A stretch of 20,442 nt of DNA, taken from positions 1 through 20,442 of the IMG/VR virus record IMGVR_UViG_3300006190_000937; one strand, given 5' to 3'. Origin of the DNA: a virus. The position numbers and the translations under genes are program-made. The notes under the pieces are model-generated. The model did no database searches and was not told the DNA's origin. It saw only the letters and a program-made list of their open reading frames with translations. Positions 6,787-12,817 of this stretch are shown in pieces; the stretch's first letter is position 1, and each line of letters opens with the position of its first letter.

Positions 6787-6787
6787 T

Positions 6788-7408
6788 ATGAAAGATATAT
6801 ATAACTTCTTTAAAGTAGAGATGTGTTATAAAACTTATTGGGAACAGTATTTTTGGGTTTTTATAATTTTAACAATACTCCTTACTTCGTGTAGTAAAGA
6901 TGAAGTTGTAGAAGAACTAGTACCTTTATTTGAAATTAGTTTAAACGGAGAGTCGTTTGATCCATATGAAAAATACTCATTAATTAATACCTTCGGTGGC
7001 TCTAAATGGGTAGATGGTAAATTAAGAAAGATTTTCATACTATACGTTCAAATAGAAGATGGTGATCCAAGATTGACAAGTCAACATTTTGCCATGTACG
7101 TACTAGATACAGATGCAAACGATGATGGTGAATTATTAGATGTAGGAACATATACTTGGGAGAACCCAGACAATAAATATGCTGGAGTAGAGATACCAGG
7201 ACCAGATGATTATGTAATATGGAATAAAGTTGAAGTATTAGATGCAGGTCAATTAGGAGGTCCACATTCGGGACTAATCTGTTTAACAGTAGAAGGAGAA
7301 TTTTACAATCCTTACGTTAATTCGGCAATGACAGTATCATTAAGGTTAGAAAACTTTCCAATAGGATTAGATATATTTTCAACTCCTTATGGGTATTTAT
7401 TAGACTAA
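6788..7408 (+). CDS. Predicted lipoprotein, Bacteroidetes-type lipobox
   Basis: This protein is 206 aa from the ATG at 6788. An in-frame ATG at 6821 gives 195 aa and a more typical short signal peptide; a longer frame reaching into the preceding gene is unlikely. The signal has aromatic-rich YWEQYFWVFIILTILL then LTSC with SKDE after the cysteine, a classic lipobox plus acidic +2/+3 region. The mature part is acidic and beta-rich (SLNGESFDPYEKY, DANDDGELLDVGTYTWENPD), resembling host cell-surface lipoproteins of Bacteroidetes rather than phage structural proteins. Phage lipoproteins such as T5 Llp block receptors and exclude superinfecting phage; the same job here is inference from location and signal only. 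No enzymatic motif is visible. Confidence 0.7.
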   Translation: MKDIYNFFKVEMCYKTYWEQYFWVFIILTILLTSCSKDEVVEELVPLFEISLNGESFDPYEKYSLINTFGGSKWVDGKLRKIFILYVQIEDGDPRLTSQHFAMYVLDTDANDDGELLDVGTYTWENPDNKYAGVEIPGPDDYVIWNKVEVLDAGQLGGPHSGLICLTVEGEFYNPYVNSAMTVSLRLENFPIGLDIFSTPYGYLLD

Positions 7409-7444
7409 GGTAAAGAATATAATTTAAGTATTAGTAAAACTGAT

Positions 7445-8035
7445 ATGATGGACAAAAAGGTTATAATTTCTGATACTAGAATACAGTACACTAGTGATCA
7501 GGAAAAGATAGTAATGGATGTAGTCTCCAAAGAACTTATGGAGTTCTATTCATCTATAGTAACTCAAGATAACGGTAGAATATTAGATGTAGGATTTGGC
7601 TTAGGCTATAGCGCTAATGCTATATACAGTAAGACACAGAACTATACCTGTATAGAATGTAACTACCAAATCTATTTAAAAGCTCTGAAGTGGGCTAAAG
7701 GTAAGGAAAATGTTAATATACTATATGGAGATTGGATTGATATAATTCCACACATAGCTGAAAAGTTTGATGGAATTTTTATGGATACGTACGATGATCC
7801 TAATTATGAAAAGTTCGAAGAGTATGCAAAATTAATTGCAGCTCCAAACTGTGTTCTTTCTGTGTTTAGTTACTTCCTTATAAGAGATGTAAAAGAGCTA
7901 AATTCTCATTATTTCACTATAAATTCAACACATAGAGAAAACTATCCTAAAAAGATAGAACAAGGTCACACAGTACATTGGTCTTATTTTAGAAAAGGTA
8001 ATTTTGTTAAAAAAACACCATATGTCGCCATTTAA
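7445..8035 (+). CDS. Class I SAM-dependent methyltransferase
   Basis: This is a 196-aa protein, with a second in-frame ATG at 7448 that could be the true start. Motif I is GRILDVGFGLGYSAN (44-58); YTCIECN places an acidic ligand for the SAM ribose; VNILYGDW gives motif II and FDGIFMDTYDDPNY gives motif III/IV with acidic residues. The G-F-G-L-G-Y motif I and the I-x-M-D-T-Y-x-D segment resemble guanidinoacetate/arginine-type small methyltransferases, so a small nitrogenous substrate is possible; the family call beyond class I is uncertain. Its 3' end overlaps the SET-domain gene by 14 bases, suggesting the two methyl-transfer proteins are co-translated. A weak promoter-like TATAATTTA (7418-7426) lies upstream without a clear TTG. 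Confidence 0.78.
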   Translation: MMDKKVIISDTRIQYTSDQEKIVMDVVSKELMEFYSSIVTQDNGRILDVGFGLGYSANAIYSKTQNYTCIECNYQIYLKALKWAKGKENVNILYGDWIDIIPHIAEKFDGIFMDTYDDPNYEKFEEYAKLIAAPNCVLSVFSYFLIRDVKELNSHYFTINSTHRENYPKKIEQGHTVHWSYFRKGNFVKKTPYVAI

Positions 8036-8441
8036 CTTTCTTAACACATCCGTCAAAAGCTATTTACGTAAGAGCACGATAAGAGGTATAGGATTATTTG
8101 CATTAGTAGATATAAAAAAAGATGAAAATGTATTCCCAGTATGGGAAGGAGATACAGACTGGTATTCATTATCAGTAATACAGTTTACCAAGCTACCCAA
8201 AGAAGTAGGGGCTTATATATTACGTTCATACGTTAATGATCTTTCCACTTCATATGCTCTAGTTAAATTTAGATTAGTTAAAGATACTAACTTTCTATTT
8301 AGTGAACCACTAGCATTGCTGAACACAGCCTTCGAACAAGGTAACGTAGATAGCGAAACAGGAATAGCATTAAAGAATATAAGAAAGAATCAGGAGTTAA
8401 CAGGTAATTATACCCTAAGCTCACAAATTAAGATGATTTAA
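8022..8441 (+). CDS. SET-domain protein (protein lysine methyltransferase-like)
   Basis: The protein is 139 aa from the ATG at 8022; an upstream in-frame TTG at 8004 is less likely. KSTIRGIGLFALVDIKKDENVFP (about 17-39) is the opening SET signature (S-x-I-x-G-x-G-L-F-A-x-x-D-I). ALLNTAFEQGN (98-108) sits where SET proteins have NHxxxPN, and IRKNQELTGNY (120-130) is the closing I-x-x-x-x-E-L-T-x-x-Y. The usual NH is NT and the Pro is lost, so substrate geometry or activity may differ. SET enzymes methylate lysines with SAM; phage examples exist but their targets are mostly unknown. It overlaps the upstream methyltransferase. Promoter P6 lies across its stop codon. Confidence 0.72.
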   Translation: MSPFNFLNTSVKSYLRKSTIRGIGLFALVDIKKDENVFPVWEGDTDWYSLSVIQFTKLPKEVGAYILRSYVNDLSTSYALVKFRLVKDTNFLFSEPLALLNTAFEQGNVDSETGIALKNIRKNQELTGNYTLSSQIKMI

Positions 8442-8442
8442 G

Positions 8443-8473
8443 TTGGAATCCTGCAAGAAATTCCTTATATTAT
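8443..8473 (+). promoter_or_regulatory. Promoter P6
   Basis: TTG (8443-8445), 20 bases, then TATATTAT (8466-8473), a slightly weaker -7 than the other sites. The AGTTGGAAT at 8441-8449 is shared with P1 and P7. AATAAGTTATG follows, ending at the ATG of 8491 (AAGTTATG in place of AAAGGTTATG). It would drive the operon from 8491 onward. Confidence 0.6.
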
Positions 8474-8490
8474 AATAAAGACAATAAGTT

Positions 8491-8685
8491 ATGAAATTAG
8501 ACAATATATTTTATGTGCCTAAGGCAAAGATGACATACCGAATAGCAGAAACTGTAGTAGATGGTTTTCATATTAACCTAGGAGGATATGTTTTCGAAAG
8601 AGTATCCAAAAGACCTCAAGGAAGAAGCATAAAACACAATTTACTTAATAGTAATCAGACAGAACGTTGGGTAATATATAACTAA
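8491..8685 (+). CDS. 64-aa hypothetical protein
   Basis: This is a small soluble protein directly behind P6. It reads as a beta-rich N-terminal half (NIFYVPKAKMTYRIAETVVDGFHINLGGYVFERVS) and a basic, polar tail (KRPQGRSIKHN). No family is recognised. Its stop TAA at 8683-8685 is immediately followed by the next ATG with no gap, so the pair is probably translated together. Confidence 0.6.
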   Translation: MKLDNIFYVPKAKMTYRIAETVVDGFHINLGGYVFERVSKRPQGRSIKHNLLNSNQTERWVIYN

Positions 8686-9048
8686 ATGATAGTAACAAGT
8701 TACAAAGGTCTTTTGTTAGGAATGGCTTGTTTTTTAACTGGTCATATTATGGTCTGGTATCAACTTAATGGTCAGTTTTTATGGAAATCATTTAGGGAAA
8801 ACGAATGGTTAGTAGCCTTAGCAGGATTTATTATATCATTCTTTTTTATATGGGGTACTAAGTTTACAGTAGATGCAATGGGAGGCCTGTTATGGCCAGC
8901 TAGATTTGTAGGATTTGCCCTAGGTATATCTCAATATGCTATTTTTGTTAATTATTATTTTAGTGAATCAATAACATTAAAGACATGGGTAAGTTTAGCT
9001 CTATGTTTTGTACTAATAACAATTCAAGCATTTTGGAAAACAAGTTAA
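8686..9048 (+). CDS. Four-helix membrane protein, DMT-like
   Basis: This is a 120-aa protein with four hydrophobic segments, near residues 7-24, 42-58, 66-88 and 98-115. The end of the protein (YYFSESITLKTWVSLALCFVLITIQAFW) resembles the last helices of small DMT/SMR-type membrane proteins, where a short helical hairpin is followed by a terminal helix. No transport residue such as the SMR glutamate is convincingly placed, so transport is speculation. It starts directly on the end of the 64-aa gene and overlaps the 5' part of the zinc-ribbon/cupin frame. Confidence 0.65.
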   Translation: MIVTSYKGLLLGMACFLTGHIMVWYQLNGQFLWKSFRENEWLVALAGFIISFFFIWGTKFTVDAMGGLLWPARFVGFALGISQYAIFVNYYFSESITLKTWVSLALCFVLITIQAFWKTS

Positions 9049-9467
9049 GCTCAGTAGACAGTGTATGGACTTGTGGCTGCGGAGCATCAAACGGAGGTTA
9101 TAGAATTGAATGTGGTAACTGTGGTCAATCAAAAAATAAACCATGGGGTAACTATCGAATTCTTTTAGATGATAATAATTGTAAAGTTAAACAAATAACA
9201 GTCAATCCTCAGAAGAGATTATCCTCTCAGTACCATCAATATAGAGATGAACTATGGATGATAGTTAAAGGTGAAGCTAAGATAGAAATAAATAACAAAG
9301 AGATATGGAAATCCTATGGAGAAACTGTCAGTATTAAGAAAGAACAACAGCATAGAGTTACAAATCCAAGCTTTGATAACGAATTAATATTTATTGAAAT
9401 ACAAACAGGTAGTTCTTTCGATGAAGATGATATAACTAGAATAGAAGACGACTATAACCGAAATTAA
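8985..9467 (+). CDS. Zinc-ribbon fused to phosphomannose isomerase-type cupin
   Basis: Up to 160 aa. The 8985 ATG overlaps the preceding gene by 64 bases; the ATG at 9003 or TTG at 9033 would shorten this, so the start is uncertain. Residues about 27-48 hold C-x-C...C-x2-C (C30, C32, C43, C46) in WTCGCGASNGGYRIECGNCG, a RanBP2-like ribbon. From PWGNYR (53-58) onward it is the C-terminal cupin of type II mannose-6-phosphate isomerase/GDP-mannose pyrophosphorylase: VKQITVNP, SSQYHQYRDELWMIVKGEA, QHRVTN, IEIQTG, EDDITRIEDDY. It might act on sugar phosphates or bind one. The pyrophosphorylase domain is absent. The zinc-ribbon fusion is unusual and suggests a protein or nucleic-acid tether. Confidence 0.75.
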   Translation: MGKFSSMFCTNNNSSILENKLSSVDSVWTCGCGASNGGYRIECGNCGQSKNKPWGNYRILLDDNNCKVKQITVNPQKRLSSQYHQYRDELWMIVKGEAKIEINNKEIWKSYGETVSIKKEQQHRVTNPSFDNELIFIEIQTGSSFDEDDITRIEDDYNRN

Positions 9468-9468
9468 A

Positions 9469-9624
9469 ATGAATACATTTGAAGAGTACCTAGATGAAAG
9501 AAGATTTGATGAAATTATTAATAAAATTATCGAATTAAAGTACGATAAAACTAAAGATAGTAAATTAGAGATTCAGAAACTTCAACAAGAACTTCAAGAA
9601 GTTGAGAATAGATTAAAAGAATGA
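9469..9624 (+). CDS. 51-aa coiled-coil protein
   Basis: The ATG at 9469 lies one base after the cupin stop and opens a 51-codon frame ending TGA at 9622-9624, overlapping the next start as ATGA. The protein is highly charged and helical, and the C-terminal half (KLEIQKLQQELQEVENRLKE) has heptad spacing of Leu/Ile/Val typical of a two-stranded coiled coil. It is probably an oligomerisation or scaffold peptide. The perfect nesting between two genes supports expression. Confidence 0.62.
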   Translation: MNTFEEYLDERRFDEIINKIIELKYDKTKDSKLEIQKLQQELQEVENRLKE

Positions 9625-10457
9625 TAGACAAATTTTTCAATATTAATTTTGACAGAGTAAGAGCTAGTAAATACGTACTAGTAGAGTATGAATGTATGAA
9701 ACATATTACATCTCTATTTGATAATGTACATATCGATATTAATCCAAAGAATAATAGAGAAACATACGTTTTAAGTAATAAAAACGAACCTAAGATAAAT
9801 TACCAAATGCAATCTCAGGTTAGGAATACTCCTTTAAGTTCTGACTTAGTATATTTAAACTTTCCTATTAGTTTTTTTATAGAGAATATTAGAGGAACAC
9901 CTCATGGTTATTTTAATTATGAAGCTATTAAAGAAGCTATTAAAGAATTAGATCAAGAAGAATGGACAAACCAAAAGCTATTTGATAAAATACAAGAATA
10001 CAACAAGAAATACCCGGAAACTATCCAAGATACATTACCTAAAACTCATCCAGAGTATGAAAATGAGCAATTTAAAGTAAAAGCTTGGAACGATCAATTT
10101 TACCTTCAACAATACTGGTCTTTTAAAAAGTATGGACAGTTAGGAGCTCCACTAATAGACAGACCTTATAACTTCTTCTTAGGTTCTGCACATTCATTGT
10201 TTGCAGCACATTTAGCTAAGAAAGAACAAATGTCTATTTTTATACAAGTTCCTGAGGGTGGGAAAGGTCCAAAGACTGAATGGTGCTTTCAAATGCCTCC
10301 TGCTCTATTTGATAACAAGTTTACGTATAGGTTCTATATTAACTTAGAAAAAAAAGAGTTATGGGGTATACAAACTGATCCTATCCTACTAGAACAGAAC
10401 CATATACAGAGATATCATAAGGATATCAACTTAACTAACTACACTAAATTATTATGA
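9621..10457 (+). CDS. 278-aa hypothetical protein paired with a methyltransferase-like gene
   Basis: This is a soluble protein with no signal peptide. The N-terminal half is rich in Asn/Lys/Tyr. A helical charged region (about 105-160: AIKEAIKELDQEEW, KIQEYNKKYPETIQ) precedes a conserved-looking core: YNFFLGSAHSLFAAHLAKKEQ, SIFIQVPEGGKGPKTEWCF, then FTYRFYINLEKKELWGI. The G-S-A-H-S-x-x-A-A-x-L-A-x-x-x-x-x-x-I-x-I order is loosely like the D-G-H-H-R-x-A-A motif of ParB/sulfiredoxin-type folds, but the key arginine is missing, so I do not call it that. It is coupled at both ends by ATGA overlaps, and the downstream partner has a SAM-binding fold, which suggests a joint function. Confidence 0.6.
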   Translation: MIDKFFNINFDRVRASKYVLVEYECMKHITSLFDNVHIDINPKNNRETYVLSNKNEPKINYQMQSQVRNTPLSSDLVYLNFPISFFIENIRGTPHGYFNYEAIKEAIKELDQEEWTNQKLFDKIQEYNKKYPETIQDTLPKTHPEYENEQFKVKAWNDQFYLQQYWSFKKYGQLGAPLIDRPYNFFLGSAHSLFAAHLAKKEQMSIFIQVPEGGKGPKTEWCFQMPPALFDNKFTYRFYINLEKKELWGIQTDPILLEQNHIQRYHKDINLTNYTKLL

Positions 10458-11077
10458 ATTACGAAAAAATAATATCAGACCTAAATAAACAATGTATCGA
10501 AAGATGGACTGAATCTAATCTTGAACTATCCTATATAGTCGGTACAGATCAATACGACTACAGTGGTTTTTTAGAATATATTGAACTTTTCAAACCTAAA
10601 TTTATTGTAGAATACGGTAGTGGTATTAGTACATACCTTATCGACAAATTAATTACTAAATTAGATTATGGAGCAGAATTTATTTCATTTGAGGACTGTG
10701 AGCACTGGTATAATAAACTTAAGGTAGGAGGAGTTGACATAAACAATAGAGTACACTTAGTTGATTTAGGCTTTGAAGAAGTTAACGGAAAGAAAGGGTG
10801 TAGGTACATTCATGATTATGACGGGTATGAAAAGACAGACTTTGTTTTATTAGACGGTCCTAACGTTAATAAATTAGGAGTAGATACAACTTTAAACTTA
10901 TATGATATTGTAGAGAAGTTTAAAGTAAGACCAGCATACTGGATTGATGGCAGAAAACGCACAAAACAGTTTTACAGATCTTTATTAGAAACTAATGATA
11001 ACTATGACGATCAGCTTTTTATAGGAGAAGACAAAGACAGGTGGGTGTGGAGAGTAAATAAAAATTTTAGACAATGA
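10454..11077 (+). CDS. Class I SAM-methyltransferase-like protein
   Basis: This is a 207-aa protein. KFIVEYGSGISTYLI (49-63) is a motif I of the E-Y-G-S-G-x-S-T kind seen in FkbM-like and related methyltransferases. AEFISFEDCEHWYN gives the second strand with an acidic pair, and FVLLDGPN (about 130-137) is the motif III/IV region (L-L-D-G-P). The C-terminus (KRTKQFYRSLL, RWVWRVNKNF) is basic. Substrate is unknown; FkbM-type relatives act on sugars or small metabolites, which would fit the neighbouring cupin, but this is inference. ATGA overlaps join it to both neighbours. Confidence 0.68.
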   Translation: MNYEKIISDLNKQCIERWTESNLELSYIVGTDQYDYSGFLEYIELFKPKFIVEYGSGISTYLIDKLITKLDYGAEFISFEDCEHWYNKLKVGGVDINNRVHLVDLGFEEVNGKKGCRYIHDYDGYEKTDFVLLDGPNVNKLGVDTTLNLYDIVEKFKVRPAYWIDGRKRTKQFYRSLLETNDNYDDQLFIGEDKDRWVWRVNKNFRQ

Positions 11078-11232
11078 TTAAGATAAATGTTAAAATCGGG
11101 GATACTGTTATGGTAGGTCGATTTAAAAATAAAAGAGTTAAAGTAAAATCAATCGATTATGATGAGTTCGGAATGCCAATAATTAACGGCAAACCAGGTT
11201 GTACTTTTAGATTAGTACCAAAACCTAGATAA
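11074..11232 (+). CDS. 52-aa SH3-like small protein
   Basis: The ATG at 11074 overlaps the upstream stop as ATGA and opens a 52-codon frame ending TAA at 11230-11232. The sequence (KIGDTVMVGRFKNKRVKVKSIDYDEFG, then TFRLVPK) reads as a compact five-stranded SH3/KOW-like barrel: G-D-x-V-x-V-G-x-F-K-N-K, then V-K-S-I-x-x-D-E-x-G. It is basic, so RNA, DNA or protein binding is plausible. No name can be given. Confidence 0.62.
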   Translation: MIKINVKIGDTVMVGRFKNKRVKVKSIDYDEFGMPIINGKPGCTFRLVPKPR

Positions 11233-11233
11233 A

Positions 11234-11431
11234 ATGACAATAATTCAGTACTTTTCTCTTTATTTCCTACTTGGAATAATATGGTCAGGATGGATAGAAT
11301 ACTTTACAACCAAACATAAAATAGGAGGTCCTTGGAATAATTTTGAAAGATTATACCAACTCGTAATGTGGCCAACAGCTTTCATTACTTTTATAATAAC
11401 TTGGATAAATGAAGTATTTAAAAATGAATGA
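11234..11431 (+). CDS. 65-aa two-helix membrane protein
   Basis: It starts one base after the previous stop. Two hydrophobic segments (YFSLYFLLGIIWSGWIEYF and LVMWPTAFITFIITWI) are joined by a short polar loop (TTKHKIGGPWNNFERLY). It is probably an inner-membrane hairpin of unknown role. Its stop at 11429-11431 overlaps the first codons of the flavoenzyme gene by 8 bases, so expression of the two is linked; membrane anchoring of the reductase by this partner is possible but unproven. Confidence 0.62.
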   Translation: MTIIQYFSLYFLLGIIWSGWIEYFTTKHKIGGPWNNFERLYQLVMWPTAFITFIITWINEVFKNE

Positions 11432-12140
11432 ATTAGGATTACTAACAGACATTATTAAAGAGACTCATAACCAATGGAGATTTATATTTGAATCACCACT
11501 ATACGATGAGATTAAATACACACCAGGACAACTAATCACCCTTACAATTAGAGAACCAGGAGCAATGACTCAATTTACAAGAAGTTATTCTATAGCTTCA
11601 TGGCCTGACGGTTCTAATACTTTTGAACTTATTATTACTAACTTAGAAGGAGGAAGGATGTGCGATTATCTTTTCAACAAAGCTAAGATAGGAGATGAAG
11701 TAGAGTATAGAGGACCGATGGGAGTATTTACTCTTCCGGAAAAGATAGATAGAGACATATACTTTGTATGTACTGGATCAGGTATTAGCCCTTTTAGGTC
11801 AATGATCAATTGGATAACTAAGAATAATATAAAGACTAAGAAGATTAAACTTATCTTTGGCACTAGAGTAAAAGAAGATACTTTATATTATGAAGAACTC
11901 AGACAATTAGAGAAAGACAATGCTAATTTTGAATACTTACCAGTATTATCTAGAGAAGAAGTAGATGGATACGATCATGGATATGTTCATGATGTCTACT
12001 TAAAACTCATAGAAGGAAGAGAAGATAAGCCTTTATTTTACCTATGTGGCTGGAATATAATGATAGAAGAAGCTAGATACTGGTTGGACACTAATGGGTA
12101 TAAGATGAAAGAAGATATTAGAGTTGAGATATTTGGATAA
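11424..12140 (+). CDS. FAD-binding NAD(P)H oxidoreductase, ferredoxin-NADP reductase family
   Basis: This protein is 238 aa from the ATG at 11424; an earlier in-frame start at 11409 would deepen the overlap. It is complete for the family. YTPGQLITL is the first barrel strand. RSYSIAS (53-59) is the R-x-Y-S FAD motif. GGRMCDYL (77-84) binds flavin phosphate. VCTGSGISPFRSM (115-127) is the G-x-G-x-x-P nucleotide-binding loop. LIFGTR and YLCGWNIMIEEA (206-217) are the C-G-x-x-x-M-x-x-x NAD(P)H motif, and it ends VEIFG. No 2Fe-2S domain is fused. It would pass electrons between NAD(P)H and a ferredoxin or flavodoxin, possibly to oxygenases or to redirect host redox power. It is the last gene of the operon, five bases before the terminator stem. 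Confidence 0.87.
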   Translation: MNELGLLTDIIKETHNQWRFIFESPLYDEIKYTPGQLITLTIREPGAMTQFTRSYSIASWPDGSNTFELIITNLEGGRMCDYLFNKAKIGDEVEYRGPMGVFTLPEKIDRDIYFVCTGSGISPFRSMINWITKNNIKTKKIKLIFGTRVKEDTLYYEELRQLEKDNANFEYLPVLSREEVDGYDHGYVHDVYLKLIEGREDKPLFYLCGWNIMIEEARYWLDTNGYKMKEDIRVEIFG

Positions 12141-12144
12141 AAAA

Positions 12145-12164
12145 AGAGGCCCATTAAGGCCTCT
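12145..12164. terminator. Bidirectional intrinsic terminator between convergent genes
   Basis: A seven-base-pair stem AGAGGCC / GGCCTCT (12145-12151 and 12158-12164) closes a 6-base loop. Read from the minus strand the stem is followed by seven Ts (complement of the A run at 12139-12145), a strong terminator for the 12422-12186 gene. On the plus strand it is followed by CTTTAG, a weaker terminator for the flavoenzyme operon. Confidence 0.75.
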
Positions 12165-12185
12165 CTTTAGTTACTATTAAAAACA

Positions 12186-12422
12186 CTACCCTTTGTTCTT
12201 AAGGATGTGGTAAAGCATGAATGCTCCAACTAAGCCTAATAGGCCTTCGTTACTTAATGATCCAAGGATATCCATAATATTAGCTACTACAGATACATCA
12301 GGCCAGAAAGGAATTGTTGCTCCTTTGAAAAGGACTTCTAAAACTACTCCAAGAGCAACAATAGAGATACCTATTTCAGTTAATGCATTGGCCCAAGAGC
12401 CAACCTTCTTAATAAAATCCAT
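12186..12422 (-). CDS. 78-aa membrane protein on the opposite strand
   Basis: This is the only convincing gene on the minus strand. It encodes two hydrophobic helices (WANALTEIGISIVALGVVLEVLF and NEGLLGLVGAFMLYHIL) separated by an amphipathic segment with Pro-Phe-Trp-Pro-Asp-Val, and ends with a basic tail. The layout is protein-like: charged N-terminus MDFIKKV, and glycines and small residues in the helices. It resembles small membrane proteins I associate with T4-like marine phages, without known function. Support is strong because a T-tract terminator lies 22 bases downstream in the correct orientation. The plus-strand frame across it has poor composition and is rejected. No clear TTG/TAnnTTTG promoter is visible upstream. 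Confidence 0.72.
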   Translation of the reverse strand: MDFIKKVGSWANALTEIGISIVALGVVLEVLFKGATIPFWPDVSVVANIMDILGSLSNEGLLGLVGAFMLYHILKNKG

Positions 12423-12440
12423 AAAATAAAATTTAAATGT

Positions 12441-12456
12441 TAGTTAAGTATAACTA
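12441..12456. promoter_or_regulatory. Palindrome TAGTTA-AGTA-TAACTA upstream of the minus-strand gene
   Basis: This is a six-base perfect inverted repeat with a 4-base centre, 19 bases upstream of the minus-strand start codon. Its centre TTAAGTATAA also occurs just after the -7 box of P2, P4 and P5. It may be an operator or part of the minus-strand promoter. Confidence 0.35.
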
Positions 12457-12545
12457 CCGATCGAGGTTAAGGGAAACTGTGTGATAGAATAGCGAGGTCT
12501 ATCGGAGGTGTCGCTGTGTATTATAAATAGTTAGAAATAGTCTAA
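12457..12545. other. Non-coding gap with a GATAGA/TCTATC hairpin
   Basis: No start-to-stop frame of note lies here. The segment is less AT-rich than its surroundings. It holds a six-base-pair hairpin GATAGA (12483-12488) / TCTATC (12498-12503) with a 9-base loop. An outer CCGAT / ATCGG pair (12457-12461 and 12501-12505) competes with it. It could be an RNA leader or small RNA; no family is recognised and it is not a tRNA. Confidence 0.3.
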
Positions 12546-12594
12546 AAATAACATGGGAGATAGTTGCTTATGAACATTTTTCTTCTTATATTTA
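12546..12594 (+). promoter_or_regulatory. Promoter P3 with near-consensus dyad
   Basis: TTG (12564-12566), 20 bases, TATATTTA (12587-12594). The upstream half site is AAATAACA (one mismatch to AAATAACT), 8 bases before AGTTG (12562-12566). AAAGGTTATG runs directly into the start codon at 12623. Confidence 0.68.
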
Positions 12595-12622
12595 GGTATA
12601 ATAGTTAATTAAAAAAAAGGTT

Positions 12623-12817
12623 ATGAGCAATTCATTCAAGAAAATTAAATCTAAATTACAAACTCTTTTAGAACAAGGTCACGTTGACGAATACTTCGTA
12701 GAAGATATTTGGTCTCTATTACATCCACCTACTCCATCCGATAATATCATCGCCGGAGTAGACTTTTCGGATTCATTAAACGCTTTAGACTTATTATCAA
12801 TAAAAAAAAGAGTATGA
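12623..12817 (+). CDS. 64-aa hypothetical protein
   Basis: This is the first gene of the P3 unit, with AAAGG two bases plus the ATG away, an unusually close Shine-Dalgarno-like element. The protein is helical and charged at the start (FKKIKSKLQTLLEQGHVDEYFVEDIWSLL), then has a Pro-rich turn and an acidic amphipathic helix (SDSLNALDLLSI). It has no cysteines or membrane helix. Its TGA overlaps the next ATG (ATGA). No family is recognised; it belongs to a run of small proteins behind identical promoters, so an early takeover role is plausible. Confidence 0.6.
   Translation: MSNSFKKIKSKLQTLLEQGHVDEYFVEDIWSLLHPPTPSDNIIAGVDFSDSLNALDLLSIKKRV

Noticed and set aside
6698-6787. Extended N-terminus of the lipoprotein frame overlapping the Hint paralogue
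   Set aside because: The extension would put about 65 residues before the lipobox and overlap the conserved end of the Hint paralogue. The ATG at 6788 or 6821 gives a normal lipoprotein signal.
7418-7444. Promoter-like TATAATTTAAGTATTAG before the methyltransferase gene
   Set aside because: It resembles the promoter downstream region, but there is no TTG about 20 bases upstream, so it is not called as a promoter.
12217-12429. 70-codon plus-strand frame opposite the minus-strand membrane gene
   Set aside because: Thr/Pro/Ile-rich shadow. The minus-strand frame has coherent membrane helices and a correctly oriented T-tract terminator.
12457-12530. Possible tRNA or CRISPR in the P3 gap and right end
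   Set aside because: No acceptor or T-arm pairing and no GTTCRANNC-like loop; no regularly spaced direct repeats anywhere in the window.
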